Positions 1 to 9,604 of a stretch of DNA of 64,000 bases are shown piece by piece. Made by a program: the position numbers and the translations under genes. Below the pieces are notes generated by a model. The model was not told the DNA's origin, searched no databases, and was given only the letters and a program-made list of their open reading frames with translations. The stretch's first letter is position 1; each line of letters starts with the position of its first letter. This stretch comes from Paenacidovorax caeni (GTDB taxonomy: Bacteria > Pseudomonadota > Gammaproteobacteria > Burkholderiales > Burkholderiaceae_C): NCBI RefSeq assembly GCF_001298675.1, contig NZ_CYIG01000011.1, positions 24,145 through 88,144 of the forward strand. Reading direction: 5' to 3'.

Positions 1-583
1 AGCCCTCGTCGCAGGGGTGCACCACGGCGCAGCGCACGGCTTCCAGGCCTTCGGCGCGTGCCAGCAGGTCGTTGAAGCGTGCCTCGGGGTCAAACAGCTG
101 AATCTGCGGCGCATTCACCTTGGGCACGCGCACCTTCTGCGTCGGCGGCATCAGGTTGGCATCGCCCTTGAGCACGGTCTCGCCCTTCTGGTTGGTGACC
201 AGGCAGCTCATCTTCACGCGCTTCTTCTCATCGTCCTTCTCGCTCACGGTGGCCAGCACGGTGAGCGTGTCGCCGATGCGCACCGGCTTGGTGAACTTCA
301 GCTCCTGGCCCAGGTAAATGGTGCCGGGGCCGGGGAACTGCGTGCCGAACAGCGCCGAGATCAGCGCCGCACCCAGCATGCCGTGGGCAATGACGCCGTG
401 GAACATGGTGGCGTCGGCGTACTCGGGGTTCAGGTGGGCGGGGTTGATGTCGCCCGAGACGGCGGCAAACGCCTGGATGTCCTCCAGCGTCACCGTGCGC
501 AGCAGGCGCGCGCTGCTGCCCACGCTCAGCTCGTCATAAGTGACGTTTTCCATCCACTCGATATCGCTCGCATTGGTGTTCAT
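1..583 (-). CDS. MaoC-type enoyl-CoA hydratase / phosphate acetyltransferase, N-terminal part (cut by window edge)
   Basis: The visible 194 codons begin MNTNASDIEW and form a MaoC hot-dog hydratase domain. The conserved stretch is around residues 40-75, reading AVSGDINPAHLNPEYA followed by FHGVIAHGMLGAALISALFG, with the Asp and His of the hydratase site. After the hot-dog fold the chain continues with KVNAPQIQLFDPEARFNDLL, which I recognise as the linker into a phosphate acetyl/butyryltransferase (Pta/Ptb) domain. The gene is therefore probably the bifunctional (R)-enoyl-CoA hydratase/phosphate acetyltransferase common in Comamonadaceae. The ATG at 581-583 has GGAG about 9 nt upstream. It lies downstream of fabI on the same strand, consistent with an acyl/acetate metabolism operon. 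The Pta half is outside the window, so that assignment is inference from the linker and the family. Confidence 0.8.
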   Translation of the reverse strand, partial: MNTNASDIEWMENVTYDELSVGSSARLLRTVTLEDIQAFAAVSGDINPAHLNPEYADATMFHGVIAHGMLGAALISALFGTQFPGPGTIYLGQELKFTKPVRIGDTLTVLATVSEKDDEKKRVKMSCLVTNQKGETVLKGDANLMPPTQKVRVPKVNAPQIQLFDPEARFNDLLARAEGLEAVRCAVVHPCDEG

Positions 584-638
584 ATGCACTGCTCCGTCAT
601 TCAAAAATTCAAAAAAGGCCCACAACCGTTCGCAACCG

Positions 639-762
639 GCGCGCCCCATGCCAGCAGACGCCGCGCAAGGGCCGCCCCGCCGCGCTGGCGTCGTCCCCCT
701 GCCCGTAGCGCTGCGCGCTGCGAGAGCGGGGGGAAGGCGCGCAGCGCCTCAGGGGGGTGTCG
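639..762 (-). repeat. Family B 3'-end repeat, copy 1 (full-length type)
   Basis: Read on the minus strand it starts 3 nt after the fabI stop as CACCCCCCTGAGGCGC. It continues through a GCGC-rich hairpin, a C-run and CAGGGGGACGACGCCAGCG, and ends near GCGGCCCTTGCGCGGCGTCT and GGCATGGGGCGCG. The same blocks occur at 43612-43731 and, shortened or decayed, at 9605-9690 and 32175-32275. It fills the gap between fabI and the maoC-pta start. Confidence 0.8.
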
Positions 763-1539
763 TCAATCCATCGCGTGGACGCCAGCGTCCACATAGATGG
801 TCTGGCCCGTCATGCCGCTGGCCGCTTCCATGCACAGGAAGGCGCTGAGCTGGGCGATTTCGTCCAGCTTCACCAGGCGCTGCAGCGGTGCCTTGGCCTG
901 GGCCGTGGCCATGAGCTCGTCAAAGCTGGCAATGCCCGAGGCGGCGCGCGTGAGGATCGGGCCGGGCGAGACCGCGTGCACACGGATGTTCTTGCTGCCC
1001 AGCTCCAGCGACATGTAGCGCACCACGGACTCCAGCGCGGCCTTCACCGGGCCCATGAGACCGTAGTGCGGCACCACCTCGCCCGAGCCCAGGTAGGTCA
1101 TGGCCAGCATGGCACCACCGTCGGGCATGTGCGGAGCGCACAGCTTGCCCAACTCGGCGAACGAGTGGCAGGACACGCTGACGGCGCGCGCAAAGCCTTC
1201 GCGCGAGCTGTCCACCACGTCGCCGTGCAGGTCCTGCAGCGGCGCCCAGGCGATGGAGTGGATGACAAAGTCGAGCTTGCCGAACTTCTGCACGGCATGC
1301 TGGACGATGGCCTCCAGTTCCCCTTCGGCCTCCACGTCGCAGTTCACCAGGTCGATGCCCAGCGGCTGGGTGTGCGGCTCGACGAACTTGCGCGCCTTGT
1401 CGTTCAGGCAGGACGCGACCACTTCGGCGCCCATTTCACGCATCAGGCGCGCGCAGCCAAAGGCGATGCTGCTGTCGTTGGCGATGCCGAGGATCAGGCC
1501 TTTTTTGCCGGCCAGGCTGAACAGGTTGGTGGAGTTCAT
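763..1539 (-). CDS. fabI: Enoyl-[acyl-carrier-protein] reductase FabI
   Basis: A 258-residue short-chain dehydrogenase of FabI type, catalysing the last NADH-dependent reduction in fatty-acid elongation in the cytoplasm. The N-terminal cofactor site reads GKKGLILGIANDSSIAFG, the FabI form of the glycine motif. The catalytic Tyr149, Tyr159 and Lys166 (YGLMGPVK) match the Tyr-x6-Lys arrangement, and length is as expected. The start MNSTNLF at 1537-1539 is chosen because residues before it are non-conserved and fall in the upstream spacer. It sits between the small gene after phaC and the MaoC-Pta fusion on the same strand, which suggests a second, PHA/acyl-linked FabI rather than the one in a core fab cluster. 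That last point is inference. Confidence 0.93.
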   Translation of the reverse strand: MNSTNLFSLAGKKGLILGIANDSSIAFGCARLMREMGAEVVASCLNDKARKFVEPHTQPLGIDLVNCDVEAEGELEAIVQHAVQKFGKLDFVIHSIAWAPLQDLHGDVVDSSREGFARAVSVSCHSFAELGKLCAPHMPDGGAMLAMTYLGSGEVVPHYGLMGPVKAALESVVRYMSLELGSKNIRVHAVSPGPILTRAASGIASFDELMATAQAKAPLQRLVKLDEIAQLSAFLCMEAASGMTGQTIYVDAGVHAMD

Positions 1540-1562
1540 GTGTTTCCCAAAAAAACAATCGG

Positions 1563-1680
1563 GTGCCAGCATGCGGGGCCGCGCCGAACCGGCCGCCGCG
1601 CCCGCTGGCGCGCTCCCCTTCGCGCGGTCAGGCGCGGCGGGGGGTGTGCGGCAGTGCCGCACGGCGGGGTGTCTCAAGCC
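1563..1680 (-). repeat. GC-rich spacer, possible decayed family B repeat
   Basis: The spacer between fabI and the small upstream gene is built of GC-rich blocks (GCGCGGTCAGGCGCGG, GTGCGGCAGTGCCGCAC) that resemble family B in composition and hairpin potential. The diagnostic CCCCCTGAG end is not intact. GTGCGGCAGTGCCGCAC forms a short hairpin of its own. Assignment to family B is tentative. Confidence 0.3.
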
Positions 1681-1681
1681 C

Positions 1682-2068
1682 TCAGTCTTCTATGCCGTCG
1701 AAAAATGGACGCAGGTTCATGCCCGGCGCCTCGGCCGGGAAACCATTGCACAGCAACCGGTCGTTGGCGCTGAGCAGGATGTCGCGCGCAGCCTGCGGAC
1801 CCACGTTGACGTTGTAGGCAAGCCGCTCGAACGTCTGGTAGCGCAACACCAGCAGCGCACGCAACTCCTCACGCATGCGCGCCTCGCGGCCCTGGTAGCG
1901 GGTGCCGTCGCACTGCAGCGCGGCGTCGATGTCCGCGGGCGTGCGCAACGGCACGCCCAGGGCCTGGGCCAGCATGGTGATGCGCGCGCCCATGGTCTCG
2001 AACTGCTTCACGAAGTGCCGCAGGTGCCGTTCGATGACGTCGCGCTCGCTGGTGTGCTTAATCGGCAT
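1682..2068 (-). CDS. Small protein of unknown function overlapping the phaC stop
   Basis: A 128-residue, charged, probably helical soluble protein starting MPIKHTSERD. I do not recognise a domain and see no signal peptide, membrane segment or obvious metal motif; two cysteines are present at most. Its ATG at 2066-2068 overlaps the last 11 bases of phaC in another frame, which indicates translational coupling. Codon use is like its neighbours. By position it may act with PHA synthesis or granules, but length and sequence do not look like a standard phasin or PhaR, so no function is assigned. Confidence 0.7.
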   Translation of the reverse strand: MPIKHTSERDVIERHLRHFVKQFETMGARITMLAQALGVPLRTPADIDAALQCDGTRYQGREARMREELRALLVLRYQTFERLAYNVNVGPQAARDILLSANDRLLCNGFPAEAPGMNLRPFFDGIED

Positions 2069-3866
2069 AGCGCGTCATCACATAGGTGCCAGGGGCGTCG
2101 CACACCACATGGTCGGGCGGAATCGCCTTGGCGGGCACCGGCTCGCCCGAACGCGCGGTGATCCAGGCGTTCATTGCTTCCCACCACGAGCCCTGCTGCA
2201 CCGGCGCATGGGCTTTCCACTCGTCGGGGTCGATCCAGCCGGTGTTGTCCTCAACGCTGGCGATCTGGTAGCTGCGGCGCGGGCGGCCAGGCTCGCTGAC
2301 GATGCCCGCGTTGTGCCCCCCCTCGGCCAGCACGAAGGTGACGTGCGTATCGGTCTGCAGGTGGATTTTGTAGACCGACTTCCACGGCGACACGTGGTCG
2401 CGCGTGGTGGCCACGACCATCATGGGCACGTTGATGTCCATCAGCGCCACCGTGGAGCCGGCCACGCGGTACTGCCCCGCCGCCAGGGCGTTGTTCAGGA
2501 ACAGCGAGTCCAGGTACTCGGAGTGCATGCGCGCGGGCAGGCGGGTGGTGTCGGCGTTCCAGCTCATCAGATCGAAGCTGGCGTCGTCCTCGCCCAGCAG
2601 GTAGCGGCGCGTATTACGCCCCCACAGCAGGCCGCGCGAGGCCAGGAAAACGAACGAGCCGCCCATCTGCTTGCCCGAGAGGTAGCCGCGCTCATTCATG
2701 CTGCGGCGCAGGGCGCTGAGCTGGCTCTCGTCAATGAAGACCCCCAGCTCGCCAGGCTCCGAGAAGTCGGTTTGCGCCGCCAGCAGGATGACGGAGGCCA
2801 GCTCGGGCATGTCGGCCGGGATCATGGCCTGCTCGGCGGCGGTGCGCTCCTTCGCCTTGCGATGCAGGCGCCCCAGGACAGCCGCGACGATGGCCAGGAA
2901 CGTGCCGCCAAGGCAGTAACCCACGGTGTGCACGCGTTGGGCACCGCTGCGCGACTTGACGGCCGCCAGGGCTTCCATGACGCCCAGACGCAGGTAATCC
3001 TGCATGCCCAGCTCCCGGTCGCTGGCATCGGGGTTGCGCCACGAGATGATGAACACGGTGTGCCCCTGGTCCACCAGGTACTTGACCATGGAGTTGTGCG
3101 GCGACATGTCCAGGATGTAGTACTTCATGATGCACGACGGCACGATAAGCACGGGCTCTGGCTGCACCTTCTCGGTGCTGGGGCTGTACTGGATGAGTTC
3201 GATCAGGTGGTTGCGAAACACCACCTTGCCCGGGGTAATGGCCACCTGCTCGCCCACGGCGTATTCCAGCGGCTCCAGCTCTTCTGCAGGCGTTTCCGGG
3301 CGGGCATTGGCCTGCTCGCGCAAATCCTGCAGGAAAAACTCCCAGCCCTTCTTGAGCGATGCGCCGTGGGTTTCTTGCGCCACGCGCAGCACCTCGGGGT
3401 TGGTCAGCGCCCAGTTGGACGGCGACAGTGCATCCAGCGTCTGGCCTGTGAAAAAGTCCACCATGTGCTGGTGGTGGCGCGACACGCCACTGCTGTGGCC
3501 TGCGGCTTCACGCCACCAGGTGTCAGCGGCCTTGAAGCCTTCTTTGACGGCGTTGTAAGGCCATTGGGACCAGCCAGGATCGGTGAAACGGCCATCTTTT
3601 TCCGGCGCGGCGTCGGCCGACTGGTCTGCGGCCTTGTTCCACGCCTGCACCGACAGTTCAAACGCACGCACGGCCAGCTGGGACTGGCGCCCTGGCGATG
3701 CCATCAGGTGCATCGCCCAATCCGCATGGGCCAGCGACAAGGCAATCGGAGAGAGGCCACTGAACGCACGCACCATTTGCGCCTGCACCGACTCATCCAA
3801 CGCCCGTGCCGCAGAGCGGCGGCGCTCGTGGAAATACTCAGACCCAGACGCATTATCCGTAGCCAT
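2058..3866 (-). CDS. phaC: Class I poly(3-hydroxyalkanoate) synthase PhaC
   Basis: A 602-residue PHA synthase that polymerises (R)-3-hydroxyacyl-CoA on the granule surface. Residues 1-200 form the variable N-terminal domain. The alpha/beta-hydrolase catalytic domain follows, with the lipase-like box GYCLGG carrying Cys318, the acid in TTRDHVSPWKS and the base in AEGGHNAG. The FIISWRNPD segment is typical of class I. ATG at 3864-3866 is used because AAGGAG lies 6 nt upstream; an in-frame TTG two codons earlier is less likely. It is the first gene of the minus-strand group running into the small unknown gene, fabI and maoC-pta. A possible operator and -10 box lie upstream. Confidence 0.96.
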   Translation of the reverse strand: MATDNASGSEYFHERRRSAARALDESVQAQMVRAFSGLSPIALSLAHADWAMHLMASPGRQSQLAVRAFELSVQAWNKAADQSADAAPEKDGRFTDPGWSQWPYNAVKEGFKAADTWWREAAGHSSGVSRHHQHMVDFFTGQTLDALSPSNWALTNPEVLRVAQETHGASLKKGWEFFLQDLREQANARPETPAEELEPLEYAVGEQVAITPGKVVFRNHLIELIQYSPSTEKVQPEPVLIVPSCIMKYYILDMSPHNSMVKYLVDQGHTVFIISWRNPDASDRELGMQDYLRLGVMEALAAVKSRSGAQRVHTVGYCLGGTFLAIVAAVLGRLHRKAKERTAAEQAMIPADMPELASVILLAAQTDFSEPGELGVFIDESQLSALRRSMNERGYLSGKQMGGSFVFLASRGLLWGRNTRRYLLGEDDASFDLMSWNADTTRLPARMHSEYLDSLFLNNALAAGQYRVAGSTVALMDINVPMMVVATTRDHVSPWKSVYKIHLQTDTHVTFVLAEGGHNAGIVSEPGRPRRSYQIASVEDNTGWIDPDEWKAHAPVQQGSWWEAMNAWITARSGEPVPAKAIPPDHVVCDAPGTYVMTRYAD

Positions 3867-4199
3867 GGCCAACTCCTTGATGCAACAAAAACAACAATTG
3901 ACGGCATTGTGCTGACTTCAGTCAAGAAGTCACTTGATTGATGTCAAAACCGCAACCTATGCCGTATAAATCAGTTTGTAAGAATACAAATTATACATAC
4001 ATGCATGCATGTATATTTTTGCAACCCATTCTGGGCGGACAATACAAAAGCACTACGCAAAGATTGTCATCTTTTGCCTCATCGGTCGCGTGAAAGTAAC
4101 AGGGCAATCCTTTTTGAGCGTTTACCACATGCTGGAATGAATATAGTCATTCTTTACAGACAGTAACTGACCCATAGCAACCAACCCTTTCACTCCACC
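3867..4199. other. Divergent intergenic region between phaC and the chemoreceptor gene
   Basis: This 333-bp gap has no credible gene. It is much more AT-rich than the rest of the window and must hold both divergent promoters. It contains two inverted repeats (described separately) and a minus-strand TATAAT at 3990-3995, which could serve phaC. I see no family A or B repeat, no clear sigma-28 motif before the chemoreceptor gene, and no strong ribosome-binding site directly before its ATG. Confidence 0.6.
3975..4014. promoter_or_regulatory. Candidate operator: two inverted repeats beside a minus-strand -10 box
   Basis: TTTGTA (3975-3980) and TACAAA (3985-3990) are inverted around AGAA. Immediately beyond, 3997-4014 is an 18-bp perfect palindrome, ATACATGCATGCATGTAT. 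Between them, 3990-3995 reads TATAAT on the minus strand. A palindrome just upstream of a -10 box suggests a repressor site over the phaC promoter. PhaR is a known type of phaC-region repressor, but nothing here proves it binds. Confidence 0.45.
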
Positions 4200-5822
4200 A
4201 TGTCCCTTTCCTGGAACCAGCTGCGGATCACCCAGCGCTTCATCGTCGTCCTGTGCGCCTTCGTTCTGTCGGTCGTTGCCGTCGCCGCCACCGGCCTGTG
4301 GGGGCTGTCCTCTGCACGCGACAGCCTAAAGTCCTTGCATGACGAAGCGATGGCGCGCTCCCTGCTGGCCGGCCAGTCGATCGAAAGCACCCTGCAAAAC
4401 CGCATGCAAGTGCTGCTGGCCTTCCAGCACGCCCCCGCGGGCGGCCTGGCCAGCATCCACGACCATCCGGCCACCATGCACCTGGAGGCCATCGCCGCCA
4501 ACCAGAGCGCCAGCAACGCGCTGCACAAGACCATGGAGCAAGGCATCACCGACCCACGCGAGCGTGCGCTGTACGACGCCGCCATGGAAGCGCGCAAGCC
4601 CTGGCGTGCGGAGCTGGACAAGGCCGTGCAGGCCATCCGCAAGGAAGACTACGCCGCAGAAACCATGGCGGCCTTCCTGGCTGCCGGCCGCAAGGAGGGT
4701 GAGGCCGTGGTGAAGACCATGGGCGCCTTGCGCAGCTACCAGGTGGAGCATGCCAACGCCGCCTTCCAAGCCGCACAGAAGCGCTACGAGCTGGCACTGT
4801 GGATCTTCGCGCTGGCCGCCGTGCTGCTGGTGCTGCCCTCGGTGCTGCTGGCGCTGGCACTACTGGCACGGCTGAAGAACGGCTTCGCCATCGCCCAGAC
4901 TGCGGCGGCCCACATTGCCGCGAGCGACCTGACGCACAGCGTCGCACTCCAGGGCAGCGACGAAATCGGCCGTCTGTGCAGCGATATGGAGACCATGCGC
5001 GGCAACCTGGCCGAGGTGGTGGGGCGCTTCAAGGCCGGCACAGGGGCCATCGCCGGCGCCTCGACCCAGGTGGCTGCGGGCGCGCTCGACCTGTCCTCGC
5101 GCACCGAGCAGCAGGCCAGCGCGCTGGAGGAAACCGCCTCGGCCACGGAACAGCTCTCCGGCACGGTGCAACAGAACGCCGACAGCGCTGCGCAGGCCAA
5201 CCAGCTCGCGGCGCAGGCCAAGGACGTGGCGGCGCACGGCGGTGCCGTGGTCACGCAAGTGGTGCAAACCATGCAGGCCATCAACCAGTCGGCCGCGAAG
5301 ATCGTGGACATCATTGGCGTCATCGACGGCATCGCCTTCCAGACCAACATCCTGGCGCTGAATGCCGCCGTGGAAGCCGCGCGCGCTGGCGAAGCCGGGC
5401 GGGGCTTCGCCGTGGTGGCCTCGGAAGTGCGGGCACTGGCCGGGCGCAGCGCCGAGGCCGCGCGCGAGGTCAAGGCGCTGATCACGGACTCGGTGGCCAA
5501 GACCCAGGCGGGCAACGCACAGGCAGCGCAGGCCGGTACGGCCATGCAGGAAATCATGGACGGCATCCAGCGCGTGGCGGGTATCGTCGATGAAATCGCG
5601 CTGGCCAGCCGCGAGCAGGCCTCAGGCCTGTCGCAGATCAACCAGGCCGTGGCCCACCTGGACGGTGTGACGCAGCAGAATGCCGCACTGGTGGAGCAGA
5701 CCTCGGCCGCGTCGAGTTCACTGCAGCAGCAGGCGCAGGACCTGGCCGCGCTGGCCGGCACGTTCCAGCTACCGCAGCAGCAGGGGCTGCGCGCGGCCAC
5801 AGCGCCTGCGCTGCCGCGTTGA
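4200..5822 (+). CDS. Methyl-accepting chemotaxis protein
   Basis: A 540-residue transmembrane chemoreceptor. An N-terminal membrane segment (about residues 11-33) is followed by a periplasmic helical ligand domain of Tar/four-helix type (about 35-190), a second membrane segment (about 192-218), a HAMP-like linker and a cytoplasmic signalling domain. The hairpin tip is unmistakable, reading IDGIAFQTNILALNAAVEAA with GEAGRGFAVVASEVRALAGR after it. The tail ends LPQQQGLRAATAPALPR with no CheR/CheB pentapeptide. It would signal to CheA/CheW, but no che genes are nearby, so it is an orphan receptor of unknown ligand. Confidence 0.94.
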   Translation: MSLSWNQLRITQRFIVVLCAFVLSVVAVAATGLWGLSSARDSLKSLHDEAMARSLLAGQSIESTLQNRMQVLLAFQHAPAGGLASIHDHPATMHLEAIAANQSASNALHKTMEQGITDPRERALYDAAMEARKPWRAELDKAVQAIRKEDYAAETMAAFLAAGRKEGEAVVKTMGALRSYQVEHANAAFQAAQKRYELALWIFALAAVLLVLPSVLLALALLARLKNGFAIAQTAAAHIAASDLTHSVALQGSDEIGRLCSDMETMRGNLAEVVGRFKAGTGAIAGASTQVAAGALDLSSRTEQQASALEETASATEQLSGTVQQNADSAAQANQLAAQAKDVAAHGGAVVTQVVQTMQAINQSAAKIVDIIGVIDGIAFQTNILALNAAVEAARAGEAGRGFAVVASEVRALAGRSAEAAREVKALITDSVAKTQAGNAQAAQAGTAMQEIMDGIQRVAGIVDEIALASREQASGLSQINQAVAHLDGVTQQNAALVEQTSAASSSLQQQAQDLAALAGTFQLPQQQGLRAATAPALPR

Positions 5823-5831
5823 AAATTCGAA

Positions 5832-5888
5832 TGAAATAGGCACCTACGCCTTATGCAGCAAGCGCTGGCAGCTATTGTTTTCATAGCT
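5832..5888. repeat. Family A repeat, copy 1
   Basis: This copy contains GCAAGCGCTGGCAGCTATT in the half-site orientation opposite to the copy at 17108, preceded by a decayed partner (AGGCACCTACGCCTTATGC). It fills the gap between the chemoreceptor stop and the ribosome-binding region of the next gene. Confidence 0.7.
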
Positions 5889-5904
5889 TGACACAGGGAG
5901 TCCC

Positions 5905-8607
5905 ATGCTCGACAAGCACTACCTCACGCCCTTGTTCGCCCCCAGCTCCGTCGTGGTGCTTGCGGGCCGTGCCGACGCACCCGAGACGCTGACGCCGCAG
6001 GCTGCGGCGCTGCACGCCGCGCTGCGCGCGCAGCGCTACAGCGGTACGCTGGCCTTCCTGGATCTACAGAACACCAGCGGCACGCTGCAGGACCTGAAGC
6101 AGACGCGCGCTGACCTCGCCGTGATCGCCCTGCCACCGGCCGAGCAGGCCGCGGCGCTGGAGGTGGCAGGCCACCTGCACTGCCGCGCCGCGCTCATCGT
6201 GAGCAGCGGCATCGAGGCGCAGCAGGCAGCGCAGTTGCAGCGCATCGCGCGGCGCGAGGGTATCCACCTGCTCGGGCCGAACTCGCTGGGCATCCAGCGC
6301 CCCTCGCTGCAGCTCAACGCCAGCACCGCCGGCACGCTGGCGCGCGAGGGCACAATGGCATTGGTCAGCCAGTCGGGCGCGCTCACGGCGGCCACGCTCG
6401 ACTGGGCCAATGGCAACGGCGTGGGCTTCTCCAGCGTGGTTTCATTCGGGCCGCACGCCAGCATCGGCCTGACGGAAGCGCTCGACTTCCTGGCCAACGA
6501 CCCGCACACGCACAGCATCGCCGTGTGCATGGAGGGCATCTGCAACGCGCGCCGCTTCATGAGCGCGCTGCGCTCGGCGGCCTACTCCAAGCCCGTGGTG
6601 GTGCTCAAGTCGGGCCGGCGCACTGCTGGCAGCGCCGCGGCGTTGACGCACAGCGCCACCATCGTCGGCAGCGACGACGTGTTCGATGCCGCGCTACGCC
6701 GTGCCGGCGCGGTGCGCGTGCACTCGTTCGTCGAGCTGTTCTCGGCCACCAAGTGCCTGGCCTCGCGCTACCGCCCGGTGGGGCGGCGCCTGGCCGTCAT
6801 CACCAACGGCGGCGGCCCGGGCGTGCTGGCTGCCGATGCGGCCAACGACATTGGGCTGGAGCTGGGCGTGCTGTCCGAGGCCGGACGCGCCGCCCTGGCG
6901 CCGCAGTTGCCGGCGCAGGCCACGCTGCAGGAGCTGTTCGACCTGTCGGAAGACGCGACGCCCGCACAGTACCGCGCGGCCATCGACGCAGCGCTGGCCG
7001 AGCGCCAGATCGCCGGCGTGCTGACCCTGTTCTCGCCCAAGCCCGGCAATGACGCACGCGCCGTGGCCCAGGCCCTGGCAGACGCCAAGCGCCAGGCCGA
7101 GAAGCCGCTGCTCTCGTGCTGGCTGGGCGACGCCACCGTGGGCGAGGCGCGCGAGGTGCTGCGCGACGCCAGCATCCCCACCTTCCGCACGCCCGAGGCT
7201 GCCGTGGGCGCTTTCGGCAACATCGCCAACTACCACCAGAACCAGCAGCTGCTGCAACAGACGCCACCGTCGCTGGCCAACAGCCTGGCGCGGCCCGATA
7301 TCGAAGGCGCGCGCCTGGTGATCGAGGGCGTACTGGCCGAGCGCCGCAGCGTGCTCACCGAGATGGAATCGAAGACGCTACTGGCGGCCTTCCACATCCC
7401 GGTCACACGCACGCTGCTGGCGCGCAGCGCCAACGAGGCCATGATGATCGCCACGCAGCTGGGCTTCCCTGTGGCGCTGAAGATCGACTCGCCCGACGTC
7501 ACACACAAGTCCGACGTGGGTGGCGTGATGCTCAACGTGCACAACGCCACCGCTGCGCGCGACGCCTACGAGACCATGGTGCAGCGCGTGGCGCGCGCAG
7601 CGCCGAACGCGCGCATCCACGGCGTAACGGTGCAGCCCATGGCGCGTGCCACGCGCGGGCGCGAGGTGTGCATCGGCCTGGTGCGCGACGACCCGTTTGG
7701 CCCGGTCATCACCTTCGGGGCGGGCGGCACCATGATCGAGCTGATCGACGACCGCGCCATGGAGCTGCCGCCGCTCAACCAGTTCCTGGCGCGCCGCCTG
7801 ATCGAGCGCTCGCGCGTGGCGCAGACCCTGGGCGAATGGCGCGGCGCCAACGCAGTGGACCAGGCGGCGCTCGAGCAAGTGCTGCTGCGCGTGTCTGAAA
7901 TGGCCTGCGCGCTACCGCAACTGCGCGAGATGGACATCAACCCGCTGATCGTGGACGAGCACGGCACCGTGGCGGTGGACGCGCGCATCGTCGTCACCGA
8001 GGTCGGACAGACCTCGGGCACGGGACACCATGGCTCGTACGGCCACTTGGCCATCATGCCCTACCCCGAGCGCCTGGAGCAGACCTGGCCGCTGCGCGGC
8101 GGCGGCGAATACCTGGTGCGCCCCATCCACCCGAGTGACGCGCAAATGATCCAGCGCCTGGTGCGCGAACTCTCGCCCGAGAGCCGCTACATGCGCTTCG
8201 CCTCGCGCATCGCGGAGCTGCCGCCGTCGCTGCTGGCGCGCTTCACGCTGATCGACTACGACCGCGACATGGCCCTGGTGGCCGTGCACCGCGAGCGCAC
8301 CACCGACGAGGACGGCGAGGTGCACACCACCGAGCGCATCGTCGGCGTGTCGCGCTATGCCATCAACCCCGACCCGAGCAGCTGCGAATTCGCGCTGCTG
8401 GTGGCCGACGACTTCGCCAGCCAGGGCCTGGGCGCGCGCCTGATGTACAGCATCATGGACGTCGCGCGCGAGCGCGGCCTGGCCGAGATCCAGGGGCTGG
8501 TGCTGGTGGAGAACGCCAAGATGCTCAAACTCATGCGCCGCCTGGGCTTTGAGATTCGCGCCTACCCCGAGGAACCGGAGTTCAAGCTGGTGGTGCACAC
8601 GCTGTAA
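5905..8607 (+). CDS. Acyl-CoA ligase (NDP-forming type) fused to a GNAT acetyltransferase, Pat-like
   Basis: A 900-residue cytoplasmic protein with the Pat architecture: CoA-binding domain (about 5-125), succinyl-CoA synthetase-like domains (about 135-430), ATP-grasp domain (about 470-700) and a C-terminal GNAT domain (about 730-895). The GNAT CoA loop reads [13 protein letters not shown]. Such proteins either make acetyl-CoA or acetylate lysines of other enzymes such as acetyl-CoA synthetase. The ligase part reads [20 protein letters not shown], so the position of the phospho-histidine of NDP-forming ligases is still His here. That differs from the degenerate domain reported for Salmonella Pat. 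ATG at 5905 has an AGGGAG box upstream. It is followed closely by the NodIJ-like genes. Confidence 0.9.
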   Translation: MLDKHYLTPLFAPSSVVVLAGRADAPETLTPQAAALHAALRAQRYSGTLAFLDLQNTSGTLQDLKQTRADLAVIALPPAEQAAALEVAGHLHCRAALIVSSGIEAQQAAQLQRIARREGIHLLGPNSLGIQRPSLQLNASTAGTLAREGTMALVSQSGALTAATLDWANGNGVGFSSVVSFGPHASIGLTEALDFLANDPHTHSIAVCMEGICNARRFMSALRSAAYSKPVVVLKSGRRTAGSAAALTHSATIVGSDDVFDAALRRAGAVRVHSFVELFSATKCLASRYRPVGRRLAVITNGGGPGVLAADAANDIGLELGVLSEAGRAALAPQLPAQATLQELFDLSEDATPAQYRAAIDAALAERQIAGVLTLFSPKPGNDARAVAQALADAKRQAEKPLLSCWLGDATVGEAREVLRDASIPTFRTPEAAVGAFGNIANYHQNQQLLQQTPPSLANSLARPDIEGARLVIEGVLAERRSVLTEMESKTLLAAFHIPVTRTLLARSANEAMMIATQLGFPVALKIDSPDVTHKSDVGGVMLNVHNATAARDAYETMVQRVARAAPNARIHGVTVQPMARATRGREVCIGLVRDDPFGPVITFGAGGTMIELIDDRAMELPPLNQFLARRLIERSRVAQTLGEWRGANAVDQAALEQVLLRVSEMACALPQLREMDINPLIVDEHGTVAVDARIVVTEVGQTSGTGHHGSYGHLAIMPYPERLEQTWPLRGGGEYLVRPIHPSDAQMIQRLVRELSPESRYMRFASRIAELPPSLLARFTLIDYDRDMALVAVHRERTTDEDGEVHTTERIVGVSRYAINPDPSSCEFALLVADDFASQGLGARLMYSIMDVARERGLAEIQGLVLVENAKMLKLMRRLGFEIRAYPEEPEFKLVVHTL

Positions 8608-8645
8608 AGGCACGCACCGGGGGGCAAAGCGGCACAATCGACGCC

Positions 8646-9593
8646 ATGCCCGCCCCCTTGCTGTTCGAAGCCTGCGACCTGCGCAAACGCTACGGCGCCA
8701 CGACCGTGGTCGATGGTCTGTCGTTCTCCATTGCCGCAGGGGAATGCCTGGGCGTGATCGGCCCCAACGGCGCGGGCAAGACCACCACGGTGCGCATGTG
8801 CCTGGGCCAGACCACGCCCGACGCAGGCCAGGTGCACTACCACCCGCCGCAGGGCGGTGCCCCCCTGGAGATGCCCCGCGACGCGCTCGCCATCAAGGCC
8901 CGGCTCGGCGTGGTGAGCCAGTTCGACACGCTCGACCCCGACTTCACCTGTGCCGAGAATCTCGAAGTCTTTGGCCGCTATTTCGGCCTGAAGCCCGCCG
9001 CCATGCGCGCGCGCATCCCGCGCCTGCTGGAATTCGCGGCGTTGGGACACAAGGCCCAGGCTCGGCCTGGCGAGCTATCGGGCGGCATGCGGCGGCGTCT
9101 GTCGCTGGCACGTGCTCTGGTGAACGATCCACACCTGCTGTTGCTGGACGAACCCACCACCGGGCTCGACCCGCAGGCGCGCCATCTGATGTGGGAACGC
9201 CTGCAGCAATTGCTGCAGCAGGGCTGCGCCATTCTGCTGACCACGCACTTCATGGACGAGGCCGAGCGCCTGTGCGCACGCCTGCTGGTGCTCGACCATG
9301 GCCGCAAGATCGCCGAGGGTCGGCCGCGCGAACTGATCGCCGAGCACCTCGAACCCGAGGTGGTCGAGGCCTACGGTAACGGCGCGCTGGCCCTGGCACA
9401 GGACGCCGCGCTGCGCACGCTGGCGCAGCGCGTGGAGGTCAGCGGCGAAACCGTCTTCTTCTACACGCAGGACGCACGCCCACTGCTGCAGGCCCTGGCC
9501 GCGCGCGCCCACCTGCGCACCCTGCACCGGCCAGCGAACCTGGAGGATTTGTTCCTCAAACTCACGGGCCGCCAGATACGGGAGGACGGCTAG
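8646..9593 (+). CDS. nodI: NodI-family ABC transporter ATP-binding protein
   Basis: A 315-residue ABC ATPase of the drug-resistance/NodI branch. Walker A is [10 protein letters not shown], the Q-loop lies in [13 protein letters not shown], the signature is [15 protein letters not shown], Walker B is [13 protein letters not shown] and the switch His lies in TTHFMDEAE. The C-terminal about 80 residues are the NodI-type tail. It pairs with the permease that follows 129 bp downstream and probably exports a lipid-linked or hydrophobic compound. There are no nodulation genes nearby, so a role in nodulation is not implied; NodIJ-like pairs are common in free-living betaproteobacteria. Confidence 0.9.
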   Translation: MPAPLLFEACDLRKRYGATTVVDGLSFSIAAGECLGVIGPNGAGKTTTVRMCLGQTTPDAGQVHYHPPQGGAPLEMPRDALAIKARLGVVSQFDTLDPDFTCAENLEVFGRYFGLKPAAMRARIPRLLEFAALGHKAQARPGELSGGMRRRLSLARALVNDPHLLLLDEPTTGLDPQARHLMWERLQQLLQQGCAILLTTHFMDEAERLCARLLVLDHGRKIAEGRPRELIAEHLEPEVVEAYGNGALALAQDAALRTLAQRVEVSGETVFFYTQDARPLLQALAARAHLRTLHRPANLEDLFLKLTGRQIREDG

Positions 9594-9604
9594 GCATGAA
9601 GAAA

